From: Domibacillus mangrovi
Lineage (GTDB): Bacteria > Bacillota > Bacilli > Bacillales > Domibacillaceae
Direction of reading: 5' to 3'
DNA length: 64,000 nt
Assembly: GCF_001906925.1 (NCBI RefSeq)
Contig: NZ_MRWQ01000004.1
Span: forward strand, 1-64,000
How positions within the stretch are numbered: position 1 is the stretch's first letter; every line of letters begins with the position of its first letter. The translations under genes and the position numbers were made by a program. The notes under the pieces were generated by a model. It worked only from the letters and a program-made list of their open reading frames with translations. It was not told the DNA's origin and ran no database searches. This document shows, piece by piece, positions 43,336-52,162 of the stretch.

Positions 43336-43360
43336 TACTAATTGAAATATTCTAATGGGA

Positions 43361-43400
43361 AAAAGCATTTTCTATTTTAAGATAGAAAGTGTTTTTTTTC
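43361..43400 (+). terminator. terminator after the regulator gene
   Basis: Stem AAAAAGCATTTTCTA/TAGAAAGTGTTTTT followed by T. Confidence 0.75.
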
Positions 43401-43463
43401 TTTTAATCCAAGACCATATTCCAAAACTCTTTTCAACTTTTCTGCCCCCCAAAAAAAAATTCA

Positions 43464-43492
43464 TTGAAAGCATTTACAATTTAATATATAAT
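43464..43492 (+). promoter_or_regulatory. sigma-A promoter with overlapping cre-like site
   Basis: TTGAAA (43464-43469) and TATAAT (43487-43492), 17-bp spacer, 50 bp before the MFS gene. TGAAAGCATTTACA (43465-43478) overlaps the -35 and differs from the cre consensus TGNAANCGNTNNCA at one position. CcpA repression on preferred sugars is therefore plausible. Confidence 0.65.
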
Positions 43493-43542
43493 TTACGTAT
43501 ATTAAACGAAAATTTCGCTAAATAACGATAAGGAGGGCATTT

Positions 43543-44766
43543 ATGTCAGAAAAAATTCTTGAGAAAAAGGTTCGCAAAACGCTAATAGTATTACTTTTCT
43601 TTGGTTGGGCATTAGGGAACCTAGACCGTTATTTAATGAATTATGCGGTTGTGTATATTGGTAAGGATCTTTCCTTGTCAGCTACGGAAACAGGTTTAAT
43701 TTTAAGTTCATTTTTCTTAGGATATGCCTTAATGCAATTGCCTGGGGGTTTATTGGCTGATAAATTCGGGGCAAAACGGATTTTATTAATAGCGGTGATT
43801 TTATGGTCCATTTTTACAGGCTTAACAGCAGTTGCATGGACATTAAGTGTGATGGTGGTCATTCGTTTCTTATTCGGAATTGGTGAGGGCGGTTTCCAAC
43901 CTTCAGCTTCAAAGATTATTTCAACGTCTTTCCCTGTGAATGAGCGAAGTAAAGCAATGTCTATCATGCTTACATCTAGTGGAATTATGGCGATGCTAGT
44001 ACCCATTATTTCAGCTGTGTTATTGGTAACGATTGGTTGGCGCGCATTCTTTGTTATTGCTGGTTCCTTGGGGGTAATGATTGCATTCCTATATTGGAAG
44101 TATGTACCGAAGGATGAAATAGCAAAAGAGTCTGTTAAAGGGCCTCAGGTAAAAGCGATTTTAGGCATTTTATTTAAGAAGCCATTAATGTGGAGTTTAG
44201 TAGTTTCTTACTTTACCATTTATGCGGTGAACTGGGGTTTAAATTCTTGGATGCCCAAATATTTGTCAGATGTACGTGGGCTTGATTTAGTCTCCATTGG
44301 ATGGCTACAAATGATTCCCGGTGCCATTCAGATTATTGCCATGTTGGTATTCGGTTATCTAATCGACAAATTAGATTTGAAAGTAAATAAGTTTATTGGT
44401 GCTATATGTGCACTGGTTTTAGCTGGATTCCTATTTTTAATGTTTAATGCAGAATCGATTGCATTATTTATCACATACCAAAGTATCGTAACATTGTTAT
44501 TGACTTTTGTTATGTTATTGCTACCATCATTTGTGTTAAAGAGAATTCCTTCAGATTATGCAGGAACAGCTATGGGTATGGCAAACACTGGGGGACAGTT
44601 GGCAGGATTTGTTACACCTACCTTAATAGGGTTCATGGTTGATTCATTTAATGGTTCATATAATGCTGCAATGTGGCTGTTAGTGGTGTTTTCGGTTATT
44701 TGTGTAGGTGCGATTTTAACAATCTCTCCAAAAGGTCAAGGTAATAAGGAGGCTGAGCATGAGTAA
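43543..44766 (+). CDS. MFS transporter, anion:cation symporter-like
   Basis: A 407-residue carrier with 12 predicted TM helices. The N-terminal MFS motif GGLLADKFGAKRI (loop 2-3) and the family wording NLDRYLMNYAVVYIGKDL and GIGEGGFQPSASKI are like those in ACS-family organic-anion carriers. ATG 43543 follows AAGGAGGG. The gene overlaps the M20 amidohydrolase gene, so the carrier probably imports that enzyme's substrate, perhaps an aminoacyl conjugate such as aminobenzoyl-glutamate. The substrate is inferred from context only. Confidence 0.88.
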   Translation: MSEKILEKKVRKTLIVLLFFGWALGNLDRYLMNYAVVYIGKDLSLSATETGLILSSFFLGYALMQLPGGLLADKFGAKRILLIAVILWSIFTGLTAVAWTLSVMVVIRFLFGIGEGGFQPSASKIISTSFPVNERSKAMSIMLTSSGIMAMLVPIISAVLLVTIGWRAFFVIAGSLGVMIAFLYWKYVPKDEIAKESVKGPQVKAILGILFKKPLMWSLVVSYFTIYAVNWGLNSWMPKYLSDVRGLDLVSIGWLQMIPGAIQIIAMLVFGYLIDKLDLKVNKFIGAICALVLAGFLFLMFNAESIALFITYQSIVTLLLTFVMLLLPSFVLKRIPSDYAGTAMGMANTGGQLAGFVTPTLIGFMVDSFNGSYNAAMWLLVVFSVICVGAILTISPKGQGNKEAEHE

Positions 44767-46168
44767 ATTGCATAATTTATTTTTTAATGTAACTGATTTT
44801 CTTCAAGAGAAAAGGAAAACGTTTACAACAATCAGTGATAAAATCTGGGCAAAGCCGGAATTGCATTTTAAAGAAAAATATGCGGCTTCAGTAATGGAGG
44901 AAGCATTAAAAGTTGAAGGATTTGCAGTTGAAAAAAATGTAGCAAATCTTGAAACGGCGATTATGGGCAGCTTTGGCAGTGGTTCAACTGTTATTGCATT
45001 TTTAGGTGAATATGATGCCTTGCCATTTTTAAGTCAAGAAGGCGGGAAGGCGGAATATTCGCCAATTGAAGAGAATGGGAATGGGCATGGCTGTGGACAC
45101 AATTTACTAGGCACAGGTGCATTTGCAGCAGCAGTAGCAGCGAAAGAATATGTTGAAAAAACAAATGCACCGTTCACCATTCGATTTTATGGTTGTCCAG
45201 CCGAAGAAAACGGATCTGGTAAAGCCTACATGGCAAAGTATGGTGTGTTTGATGATGTGGATATGGCTATTACTTGGCATCCAATGACAAACAATACAGC
45301 TTGGAATATTACGTCACTAGCGAACTATGCAGCGACTTTTAAATTTACAGGAAAGAGTGCTCATGCAGCTGCTACCCCTCATTTAGGGCGCAGTGCTTTA
45401 GATGCAGTGGAGTTAATGAATGTTGGTGTAAATTACCTGCGTGAACATGTTATCCAAGAGGCGCGCATCCATTATGCTGTAGTTAATAGTGGTGGTACAT
45501 CCCCTAATGTAGTTCAGCCGTATGCAGAGGTTTCTTATTTAATTCGGGCGCCAAAGAAACAGCAAGTAGTAGATATCCATAAGCGTGTTCAAAAAATTGC
45601 TCAAGGTGCGGCCTTAATGACAGAAACAACATTTGTGGAACATTTTGAGGGGGCAGCATCGGATTTAATTCCAAATACAACGCTTGCCAAAGTGATGCAG
45701 CAGCAGTTTGATGCAGCTCCAGCTCTTCAATTTAGTGAAGAGGACTTTGCTTTTGCTGAGGAAATTTATCAGGCATTGGATGATGAAAGTAAGACTACAG
45801 CTTATTTGAATATGTCTCCTGAGCAAAAGGAATTAATAGGCAACAAGCGCCTATGCGAGCTTGTATTACCATTATCGCCAGAGATGGCTTTGTATGGTTC
45901 AACAGACGTTGCAGATGTAAGCTGGAAAACACCAACAGTACAATGTACAACAGCTTGTTTGGTACTTGGTACACCACTCCATACTTGGCAAGTAGTAGCT
46001 GTAGGTAATACGCCGATTGCACATAAGGGAATGCTTTATGCGGCGGATATTATGGCTCGTACTGCAATTACTTGTATGGAAAACCCAACCATTATTGAAG
46101 AAGCAAAACAGGAGTTAAAGACTCGTTTAAAAGATGAAAAGTACGTTTCTCTAATTCCAGAAGAATAA
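44759..46168 (+). CDS. M20 family amidohydrolase, AbgB-like
   Basis: A zinc amidohydrolase of 469 residues. Metal ligands are seen in NGHGCGHNLLGTGA, PAEENGSGKAYM and the His of ITWHPMTNN; the dimerisation lid covers about 195-310 with GKSAHAAATPHLGRSALDAVE. The C terminus STDVADVSWKTP...GNTPIAHKGM is like AbgB, subunit B of p-aminobenzoyl-glutamate hydrolase, and related enzymes that cleave N-acyl or aromatic-acyl amino acids. ATG 44759 overlaps the MFS stop by 8 bp. No AbgA partner is in the window. If the product is glutamate or glutamine, the adjacent glutaminase makes sense. Confidence 0.88.
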   Translation: MSKLHNLFFNVTDFLQEKRKTFTTISDKIWAKPELHFKEKYAASVMEEALKVEGFAVEKNVANLETAIMGSFGSGSTVIAFLGEYDALPFLSQEGGKAEYSPIEENGNGHGCGHNLLGTGAFAAAVAAKEYVEKTNAPFTIRFYGCPAEENGSGKAYMAKYGVFDDVDMAITWHPMTNNTAWNITSLANYAATFKFTGKSAHAAATPHLGRSALDAVELMNVGVNYLREHVIQEARIHYAVVNSGGTSPNVVQPYAEVSYLIRAPKKQQVVDIHKRVQKIAQGAALMTETTFVEHFEGAASDLIPNTTLAKVMQQQFDAAPALQFSEEDFAFAEEIYQALDDESKTTAYLNMSPEQKELIGNKRLCELVLPLSPEMALYGSTDVADVSWKTPTVQCTTACLVLGTPLHTWQVVAVGNTPIAHKGMLYAADIMARTAITCMENPTIIEEAKQELKTRLKDEKYVSLIPEE

Positions 46169-46242
46169 AGAAATTTGAAAGGGATGTTACCTTTATTGGT
46201 TCATCTCTTTCGTGCCGTAAAGAGAGGTATGCATGATGTTAA

Positions 46243-47127
46243 TTGGAAATTACAAATGAAGCGAAAACATATACGAAGGGAGGAAAGCCTGCATCTTACA
46301 TTCCGGAATTAGCCCTTCAATCTGTAGAGCAATTTGCTGCATGTATAGTTGATCAAAATGGAAATTACTTTGAGGTTGGGAATATAGAGGCACAATTTAC
46401 TCTACAAAGTATTTCAAAGGTCATTAATTTTATAGTTGCCTGCGAATACCATGGATTACAATTTGTACTGGATAAAGTAGATGTAGAACCCACTGCGCCG
46501 GGAAAACCATTTAATCCGATGATTAATGCAGGCGCTATTACTATTGCTTTAATGTTACCTGGGGAATCAGTGAAGGATCGGGTAGATTATGTTGTGGATT
46601 TTTTAAATCGTATTACAGATAGTCCTCATCAAATAAATGAGGCCGTTTATCGTTTCGAAATTGAAACAACCCATCGGAACCGGGCAATCGCTTATTATTT
46701 AAAGGCAAATGATTATTTGCTTTGTGATGTAGAGGAAGCGGTAGAGACTTATATCCGTTTATGCTCACTCGAGGTTTCGACAAAGGATTTTGCAAAAATA
46801 GGGCTTATGCTTGCAGGGAATGGCGTGCATCCATTAACAAACGAAAAGTTAATAACACCTAAAACAGCAAAAATAACTAAAGCTTTAATGACGACTTGTG
46901 GACTGTATAATGCTTCAGGAAAGTATGCTGCTTCCATTGGTATTCCAATGAAAAGTGGTGTATCAGGCAGTGTTTTATGTACTGTATCGAACGGTAAAGT
47001 AGAGCACCTTAAAGGAAAATTAGGTATTGGTGTTTATAGTCCGGGAATCGATGATATAGGTAATAGCGTTGCTGGCATGAAATTTATTGAAAAACTTTCG
47101 CAGGCTTATGATTTAAGTATTTTTTAA
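46243..47127 (+). CDS. glutaminase A, possibly frameshifted at its start
   Basis: Serine-dependent beta-lactamase-fold glutaminase, glutamine to glutamate plus ammonia. It has 294 residues from TTG 46243. The catalytic Ser-x-x-Lys is in LQSISKVINF near residue 63, with FNPMINAGAI and YNASGKYAASIGIP. Family members begin about eight residues earlier. The TTG is directly behind an in-frame TAA and has no ribosome-binding site. ATGATGTTA at 46233, behind AGAGAGG, is in another frame; removing one A would join it as MMLLEITNEAKTYTKGG. Either a one-base insertion has damaged the start or there is a sequence error. Confidence 0.85.
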   Translation: MEITNEAKTYTKGGKPASYIPELALQSVEQFAACIVDQNGNYFEVGNIEAQFTLQSISKVINFIVACEYHGLQFVLDKVDVEPTAPGKPFNPMINAGAITIALMLPGESVKDRVDYVVDFLNRITDSPHQINEAVYRFEIETTHRNRAIAYYLKANDYLLCDVEEAVETYIRLCSLEVSTKDFAKIGLMLAGNGVHPLTNEKLITPKTAKITKALMTTCGLYNASGKYAASIGIPMKSGVSGSVLCTVSNGKVEHLKGKLGIGVYSPGIDDIGNSVAGMKFIEKLSQAYDLSIF

Positions 47128-47374
47128 AAGGGGGACACCATTGGAGCTTGAAACATTAGTATTTAAATACTAATGGTAAAAATGGGGGCAAAAATAGGGA
47201 CATTATGAAAACAATAATAAGACGAGGTAGACCATATTCATATGTAGTGGTTTTACCCGTCTGTTTATTTATGAAATAAAGTTATTTACCCTATTCAAGG
47301 TCAAGGATGTTGCTACTGTCATTGGGCGTCACAAAATGTAGTTTCAAAATTAACCGCAGGTATAATTGGTACGG
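47128..47374. other. non-coding interval after glutaminase
   Basis: No gene seen. It contains a perfect 22-bp palindrome, CATTAGTATTTAAATACTAATG at 47154-47175, and AT-rich sequence. The larger interval 47128-47843 has no intact gene. Confidence 0.6.
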
Positions 47375-47398
47375 TGAACCGTATCATAAGTAAATGAG
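47375..47398 (+). repeat. 24-bp direct repeat, right copy
   Basis: Identical to 41347-41370 (TGAACCGTATCATAAGTAAATGAG) in the same orientation; the following bases GGTTTT match the third, partial copy near 60820. Confidence 0.8.
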
Positions 47399-47456
47399 GT
47401 TTTAGAAACGTGAGAATTCTATCATTTTATTAATAATAACTATCTAAGTAAATTAG

Positions 47457-47503
47457 AAAAGGCTGAATCATATACAATTTATGTATATGGTTCAGCCTTT
47501 AAT
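47457..47503. terminator. bidirectional terminator-like hairpin
   Basis: AAAGGCTGAATCATATACA/TGTATATGGTTCAGCCTTT, long and nearly perfect, with A and T tails. Confidence 0.75.
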
Positions 47504-47740
47504 TGAATTTTTATTTAATTGCTTTTTATCTATAGGAACAGTTTATCCAATTGCTTTTGTCAAATGAATTTAAACCTAAACAGACCTATCTTCTACTGGT
47601 TATTGAATATCGGGTGAATTTATCATTGATAACGTGGAAGAAATGAAACAAAATGGCTAACTTATTTTCCAATGATCGGACAAGTGCATACTTGAGTACT
47701 TATGGGATTAATTAAGTATGGAAAGTTAAAAAAGAAACTG

Positions 47741-47777
47741 TTGACATCTAGTTACAAAAAATTACAATAAATCAACA
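47741..47777 (+). promoter_or_regulatory. Pho-box-like repeats upstream of the PhoX-type gene
   Basis: TTGACA (47741), TTACAA (47752), TTACAA (47762) and TCAACA (47772) recur every 10-11 bp, like the TT(A/T/C)ACA repeats bound by PhoP in Bacillus. TTGACA with TACAAT (47763-47768) could also read as a sigma-A promoter with a 16-bp spacer, so the assignment is not unique. Confidence 0.55.
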
Positions 47778-47843
47778 TTAAATTAATATATATGTAGTTT
47801 AATAGAATAAGCATATAGTAAATATAATAGGGGGAGTTTTTAA

Positions 47844-50333
47844 ATGATTAATAAGAAACTCGTGAAAAAAGGAGCTACTTTAGCGCTTGCTCTAGCTATT
47901 GCAGTTCCAGCTTTAACACCTGCAGCAGCGGCTGCTAAGGCAGACATTACAATTGAAGCTGTGAAGTTCAATGAGATGGAAGCTCCAAAAACGATTGATG
48001 AAATGGTTAAAACATATACAAAGGCAACGGTTGATGTTAAATATAGCAATGGAGAAGTAAAAACATTCCCACTATCTTACAATTACTTATTTAAATCAGA
48101 AGATAAGGTAGCAATAGTTAAAGGGGAAAAAGTCCCTGCAGGTACACCGATTGATGTGAACGGAAATCCAATTAAGGATCCTAGCAGTACAGACGGAAAA
48201 TACTTTGTCTCCGATTCTCCGGATTCAAACAGCTTATTGATGCCTATTGACGGTAAACTTTATATGGTTACACATTATGAATATCAAACAATTGATGCTG
48301 ATGGTCAATCAGCATACGGGTTAGTTCCAGCATCTATGTCTTTAACTGAGATGGAACAGGACAAAAAAACAGGTGAACTTAAACCAGTAAAAGTAGAAAA
48401 GATTGATTTTTCAGCAGTAGATGGACTTTGGATTCCGTGTAACGGATCTTTATCTCCATGGAATACACATTTAGGTTCTGAAGAGTACGAACCAGATGCT
48501 CGTCAATTTTTAGATGTTACTTCAAAAACAAGAAATCAAGTGGAAACATTCGCTCAATACTATTTTGGAGATAAAGCAAAGGCTAATCCTTATTTCTATG
48601 GTTTCACTCCTGAAATTACAGTAGATAAGAATGGTAAAACATCAGTTGTAAAACATTACAGCACAGGTCGTATCTCTCATGAGTTAGCTAAAGTAATGCC
48701 TGATAACAAAACGGTATTCTTCGGTGACGATGGTGGAAATACTGGATTATTTATGTATGTAGCTGACAAGGAAAGAGATTTATCATCTGGTATATTATAT
48801 GCAGCTAAATTTAACCAAACAGGTACTGAAAACGGTGGTTCAGGAGATTTACAATGGATTAACTTAGGACATACAACAGATGCAGAAGTGAAAGATATTA
48901 TTGATAGTGATATTACATTCAATGATATTTTTGAAACTTCTGATGCTCCTAAAGAAGGTTTTACAGCTATTAAACAATACTCATATGGTGGTAAAGTTGA
49001 GTATTTAAAACTTAAACCTGGAAAAGAAAAAGCAGCAGCCTTCCTTGAAACACGCCGCTATGCAGCAATGCTTGGTGCAACGACTGAGTTTAATAAGATG
49101 GAAGGTGTAACGCTAAACGCTAAAGATAGCAAAGCATACATCGCTATGTCATATCAAGAAAAAAGTATGGAAAAAGATACAACAGGAAAAGAACCTGCAG
49201 ACCATATTCAATTGCCAAAAATTAAAGCTGGGGTAACTTTCGAATTAGATTTAAAAAATGGACAAAAAGATAACACTGGAGTAGCTATTAACAGTTCATA
49301 TGTTGCTTCATCAATGTCTGGATTGGTTGTTGGTGAAGACTTAAAAGAGACCGATTCATTTGGAAATACAGCAAATCCAGACAAAGTAGCTAACCCTGAT
49401 AATTTAAGCTATTCTGAAGCAATGAGAACATTATTTATTGGTGAAGATAGCGGCATGCATACGAATAACTATGTATGGGCATATAATGTTGATACTAAGA
49501 AATTAGATCGTATCCTATCTACTCCTGCAGGAGCGGAAGCAACGGGATTATTTGCAGCTGATGACCGCAATGGATTCTCATACATTTTCAGTAATTTCCA
49601 ACATCCTGGAGATGAATTAGATGGTAAGTCCATTACAGCTGTTAATAAAGAAGATTTACTTAAAGCTATTGACAAAGAGATAGGTATTAATAAAACAGGC
49701 GGTATTGGTTATATCTCTGGTTTACCTTCTTTAACAAAAATTCCAGATAGTTCTAAAACCTTCGGTGATGTGAACAACGGGGCAAGCTGGGCAGAAGAAT
49801 TTATTGAGAAATTGGCATCCAAAGGAATCATTTATGGAAAGTCAGAAACGAAGTATGAGCCAAATACGTCCATGACGAGAGGCGAATTTGCCGCACTGAT
49901 TTCAAGAAGTTTAGCACTTACACCAAAAGGAGAATGGACAGGACCATTTAAAGATGTTCCGAGTCAGATGGCCGTCAATAAAAATGGTGAAATCGGTGCA
50001 GCTTGGGAAGCGGGTATCATTCAAGGAAAAACGAAAGATACGTTTGCTCCAAATGCCGAGATCACTCGTGCTGAAGCAGCGGCTATGGTCGGCAGAGCTA
50101 TGAACTATGTTACATTTGATGCTGGTAAATTAAAAACATCGAAAAAAATCACAACCTATCAAGATAAGGCAAGCATTCCAGCATGGGCTTCAAAAGACAT
50201 TGAAAAAATGCTGCAAGCCGACATCATGATCGGGGACGCAAATGGAAAGTTCAATCCATACGATCCTACAACAAGAGCAGAAATGGCCAAAATCATTGTC
50301 AAATTTATGGAGTTTGTTGAAATGATGGATTAA
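47844..50333 (+). CDS. PhoX-type (DUF839) secreted alkaline phosphatase with three SLH domains
   Basis: An 829-residue exported enzyme. The signal peptide (about 1-32) ends in AAAAA-K. The PhoX/DUF839 beta-propeller covers about 50-625: VDGLWIPCNGSLSPWNTHLGSEEYEPDA, HYSTGRISHELAKVMPD, FFGDDGGNTGLFMYVAD and LFIGEDSGMHTNNYVWAYN, positions that ligate iron and calcium in PhoX. Three SLH repeats follow (about 632-690, 697-757, 765-825), each ending in a TRAE or TRGE signature; they would hold the protein to pyruvylated cell-wall polymer. ATG 47844 follows AGGGGGAG. Upstream Pho-box-like repeats suggest induction by phosphate starvation. Confidence 0.88.
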   Translation: MINKKLVKKGATLALALAIAVPALTPAAAAAKADITIEAVKFNEMEAPKTIDEMVKTYTKATVDVKYSNGEVKTFPLSYNYLFKSEDKVAIVKGEKVPAGTPIDVNGNPIKDPSSTDGKYFVSDSPDSNSLLMPIDGKLYMVTHYEYQTIDADGQSAYGLVPASMSLTEMEQDKKTGELKPVKVEKIDFSAVDGLWIPCNGSLSPWNTHLGSEEYEPDARQFLDVTSKTRNQVETFAQYYFGDKAKANPYFYGFTPEITVDKNGKTSVVKHYSTGRISHELAKVMPDNKTVFFGDDGGNTGLFMYVADKERDLSSGILYAAKFNQTGTENGGSGDLQWINLGHTTDAEVKDIIDSDITFNDIFETSDAPKEGFTAIKQYSYGGKVEYLKLKPGKEKAAAFLETRRYAAMLGATTEFNKMEGVTLNAKDSKAYIAMSYQEKSMEKDTTGKEPADHIQLPKIKAGVTFELDLKNGQKDNTGVAINSSYVASSMSGLVVGEDLKETDSFGNTANPDKVANPDNLSYSEAMRTLFIGEDSGMHTNNYVWAYNVDTKKLDRILSTPAGAEATGLFAADDRNGFSYIFSNFQHPGDELDGKSITAVNKEDLLKAIDKEIGINKTGGIGYISGLPSLTKIPDSSKTFGDVNNGASWAEEFIEKLASKGIIYGKSETKYEPNTSMTRGEFAALISRSLALTPKGEWTGPFKDVPSQMAVNKNGEIGAAWEAGIIQGKTKDTFAPNAEITRAEAAAMVGRAMNYVTFDAGKLKTSKKITTYQDKASIPAWASKDIEKMLQADIMIGDANGKFNPYDPTTRAEMAKIIVKFMEFVEMMD

Positions 50334-50375
50334 GGATTATTCCTTTGTTTCGATTTAAGTTAAATTCAATACGAC

Positions 50376-50416
50376 TAAGGATTCAGAGTGTTCAAAAGCT
50401 CTGAATCCTTTTTTAA
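50376..50416 (+). terminator. terminator after the PhoX-SLH gene
   Basis: Stem AAGGATTCAGAG/CTCTGAATCCTT followed by T. Confidence 0.85.
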
Positions 50417-50793
50417 AAGGTGGATTATTATTACAATGAACTTAATAAAAGAAAAGATTGTTACGGTAGTTATTTAACACCTTTAACTATTATTAAGGGT
50501 TGTCGAAAAGGACAAAATAGGTAATGAATCCTACCAATTATTTTATGTAAACACACACGAATTAATGTTTCTAAACAGCAAAGTGTTATTAAATATATAA
50601 ATGATGCTTAATTTTCCGACACGTTTAAAAGCTATCCTTTCTTGTCTACAAAATAATTTATATTCCCCAGGACAATCTATATAACGCATATAAAATGCAA
50701 CAATTTATCAAATAATATTGGCTTTTCCTAAGGAACTTTTGATCATTCGGCAATTTACAGGGAGTGACAGCATACTAGATCTTCGACTACCAG
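50417..50793. other. non-coding interval
   Basis: AT-rich, no gene or convincing structure seen. Confidence 0.5.
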
Positions 50794-51396
50794 CTACATA
50801 TGGATTAATACATCATACGCAGAAAGAGGTGTATTTGATCTTGCGGCGCTTCCACTAGATAGTGTGAATACTACTTGCGTCAACTTATAGACATCCCCCA
50901 TAACCTCTGAGGATACTCCTTTAGCTTTCAATTCTCCAAAGGTTCGAGTTGCTGCTGTTCATCCTCTGTCTACGGTTAGAGTTCCTCCTTTCAAATATGC
51001 ATCAAGAAAAGGTCCAAACATACCCGCATACTCCGTCATAGTCTTTTCTTTATACCCCTTCATGGCATCGTTGACGATTTCCATGACCTTGTCATACTCT
51101 TTCTAGTTATTGACACCGTAAGTATGCTTGCCGTACTGTACCTTGCTGCCGTTGACAACTAGGACGCTGACCACCGAGCTGTTACCCTTCGCGGCGAGTA
51201 GCTAGCCTAGATCCGATTATTACTGCGCTGACGACCAACGAGATAGTCTTGCCACTCAACGAATCTAGCATCATGATTTTGTTCACTATATCAACTTCCG
51301 ACACATTGTATTGTGTACTGCAGAGAAGAACCGACTGAATCCGCCGAGCTCATGCTTTATCTCGAGCGCGAACTTAAAGTTTTCTTTAAGTTTCAT
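50794..51396 (-). pseudogene. decayed gene with frameshifts and two TAG codons, unknown family
   Basis: The minus strand begins MKLKENFKFALEIKHELGGF and can be followed for about 200 codons through at least two frame changes. Later parts read VVSVLVVNGSKVQYGKHTYGVNN, stop, KEYDKVMEIVNDAMKGYKEK, GMFGPFLDAYLKGG and FGELKAKGVSSEVMGDVYKL. Two stops are TAG where TGG would give tryptophan. Codon use and base composition are richer in G and C than the flanks, so it may be foreign. I do not recognise the protein. No intact gene lies between 50334 and 51550. Confidence 0.6.
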
Positions 51397-51550
51397 TAAT
51401 GGGCAAATCTACCATGATAAAATACAAGGAGGCAAATCGCTATAATTATTCATAATTTAGGAGGAAAAACTCTATTGAACGAATTATGATAATTCTTGTA
51501 AAAGATGTTCAAATCATATAAAGATCCTTCACGGTAAAGGAGTGAGTCTG

Positions 51551-51706
51551 ATGCTGGTCCTTGGAAGAAAACCCGGACAATACGTAGTGATCAACGAAAA
51601 AATTATCATAAAGGTAATTAAAAGTGAAGAGGGGCACTTACGCTTGGCTATTGAAGCGCCAAAAGATATCTCTATCGTTCGCGGAGAATTGCTTAATCAA
51701 GAATAA
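51551..51706 (+). CDS. CsrA-family carbon storage regulator, short paralogue (csrA1)
   Basis: A 51-residue CsrA protein beginning MLVLGRKPGQYVVINEKI and ending SIVRGELLNQE. CsrA dimers bind GGA motifs in hairpin loops and block translation, including that of flagellin mRNA in B. subtilis. The five-strand core is complete, and the Arg in IVRGEL needed for RNA binding is present. The C-terminal helix is almost absent. The start follows AAAGGAGTGAG. It is about three quarters identical to the copy at 52163. No fliW gene is seen nearby. Confidence 0.88.
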   Translation: MLVLGRKPGQYVVINEKIIIKVIKSEEGHLRLAIEAPKDISIVRGELLNQE

Positions 51707-51871
51707 GCACAAGTATCTCGGTTTTTAATGCAAGCTTTCGTTTCGGCAGCTTTGAACTAGCCCAATAGCTGCATTTCCCTTGCTTTGGAAATTGCTTGTA
51801 CCCTTCTATTTACTTTCAGCATTCCATAAAAAATTATTAATAACTTTCAAAAAAAATTTTCGCAAAAAGAC
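51707..51871. other. non-coding gap between csrA1 and the sigma-D promoter
   Basis: AT-rich, no gene or clear terminator. Confidence 0.5.
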
Positions 51872-51898
51872 TAAACGTTTCAAATAAATTGCCGATAT
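51872..51898 (+). promoter_or_regulatory. sigma-D (flagellar) promoter
   Basis: TAAA (51872-51875), exactly 15 bases, GCCGATAT (51891-51898), which matches the B. subtilis sigma-D consensus TAAA-N15-GCCGATAA except the last base. Transcription would begin near 51904, directly before the first GGA-hairpin element. Confidence 0.8.
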
Positions 51899-51903
51899 GT
51901 AAA

Positions 51904-51996
51904 GTAATCTCATATTCGATTACTCATGGACGAGTAAATACGCATATAGTTTCAAGGAGGAACATTTGAAACAGATGCCTATTTATTCGTTTTTTT
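51904..51996 (+). ncRNA. GGA-hairpin/terminator element I
   Basis: The 5' hairpin TTACTC-ATGGAC-GAGTAA (51920-51937) shares bases with the 5' arm of a terminator: ACGAGTAAATA (51930-51940) pairs with TATTTATTCGT (51980-51990), followed by seven T. The terminator interior contains GCAT/ATGC and the hairpin GTTTCAA-GGAGGAACAT-TTGAAAC (51949-51972), whose loop has two GGA. So the first GGA hairpin and the terminator are mutually exclusive. Predicted RNA length from the sigma-D start is about 93 nt. Confidence 0.65.
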
Positions 51997-52015
51997 GTCG
52001 TTTTAATATCATTTT

Positions 52016-52128
52016 TTGACAATTTAATATAATTTATAAAATAATTACGAGACTTAGGATGAGCAAATAAGTCGCCGTCATTCTTCAGGAGGAAGAAGGG
52101 CAGCGGCCTGTTTGCTCATTTTTTTTAT
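52016..52128 (+). ncRNA. GGA-hairpin/terminator element II, upstream of csrA2
   Basis: Begins with TTGACA (52016) and a T/A-rich -10 region (TAAAAT about 52037), a weak promoter. Hairpin 1: GACTTA-GGATGAGCAAA-TAAGTC (52051-52073). Terminator arms TGAGCAAA (52060-52067) and TTTGCTCA (52111-52118), followed by eight T, use the loop of hairpin 1. The interior hairpin GCCG...TTCTTC-AGGAG-GAAGAA...CGGC (52074-52107) shows AGGA at its apex. The order and pairing logic are as in element I, with different sequence. Confidence 0.65.
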
Positions 52129-52162
52129 ATCAATTTAATAAGCGGGATAAGGGGATGAGCCA

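Noticed and set aside
51957-52019. Leader peptide starting at TTG 51966 behind AAGGAGG in element I
   Set aside because: Spacing is acceptable, but the peptide would run through the terminator and element II has no equivalent start; the GGAGG is better explained as the loop motif.
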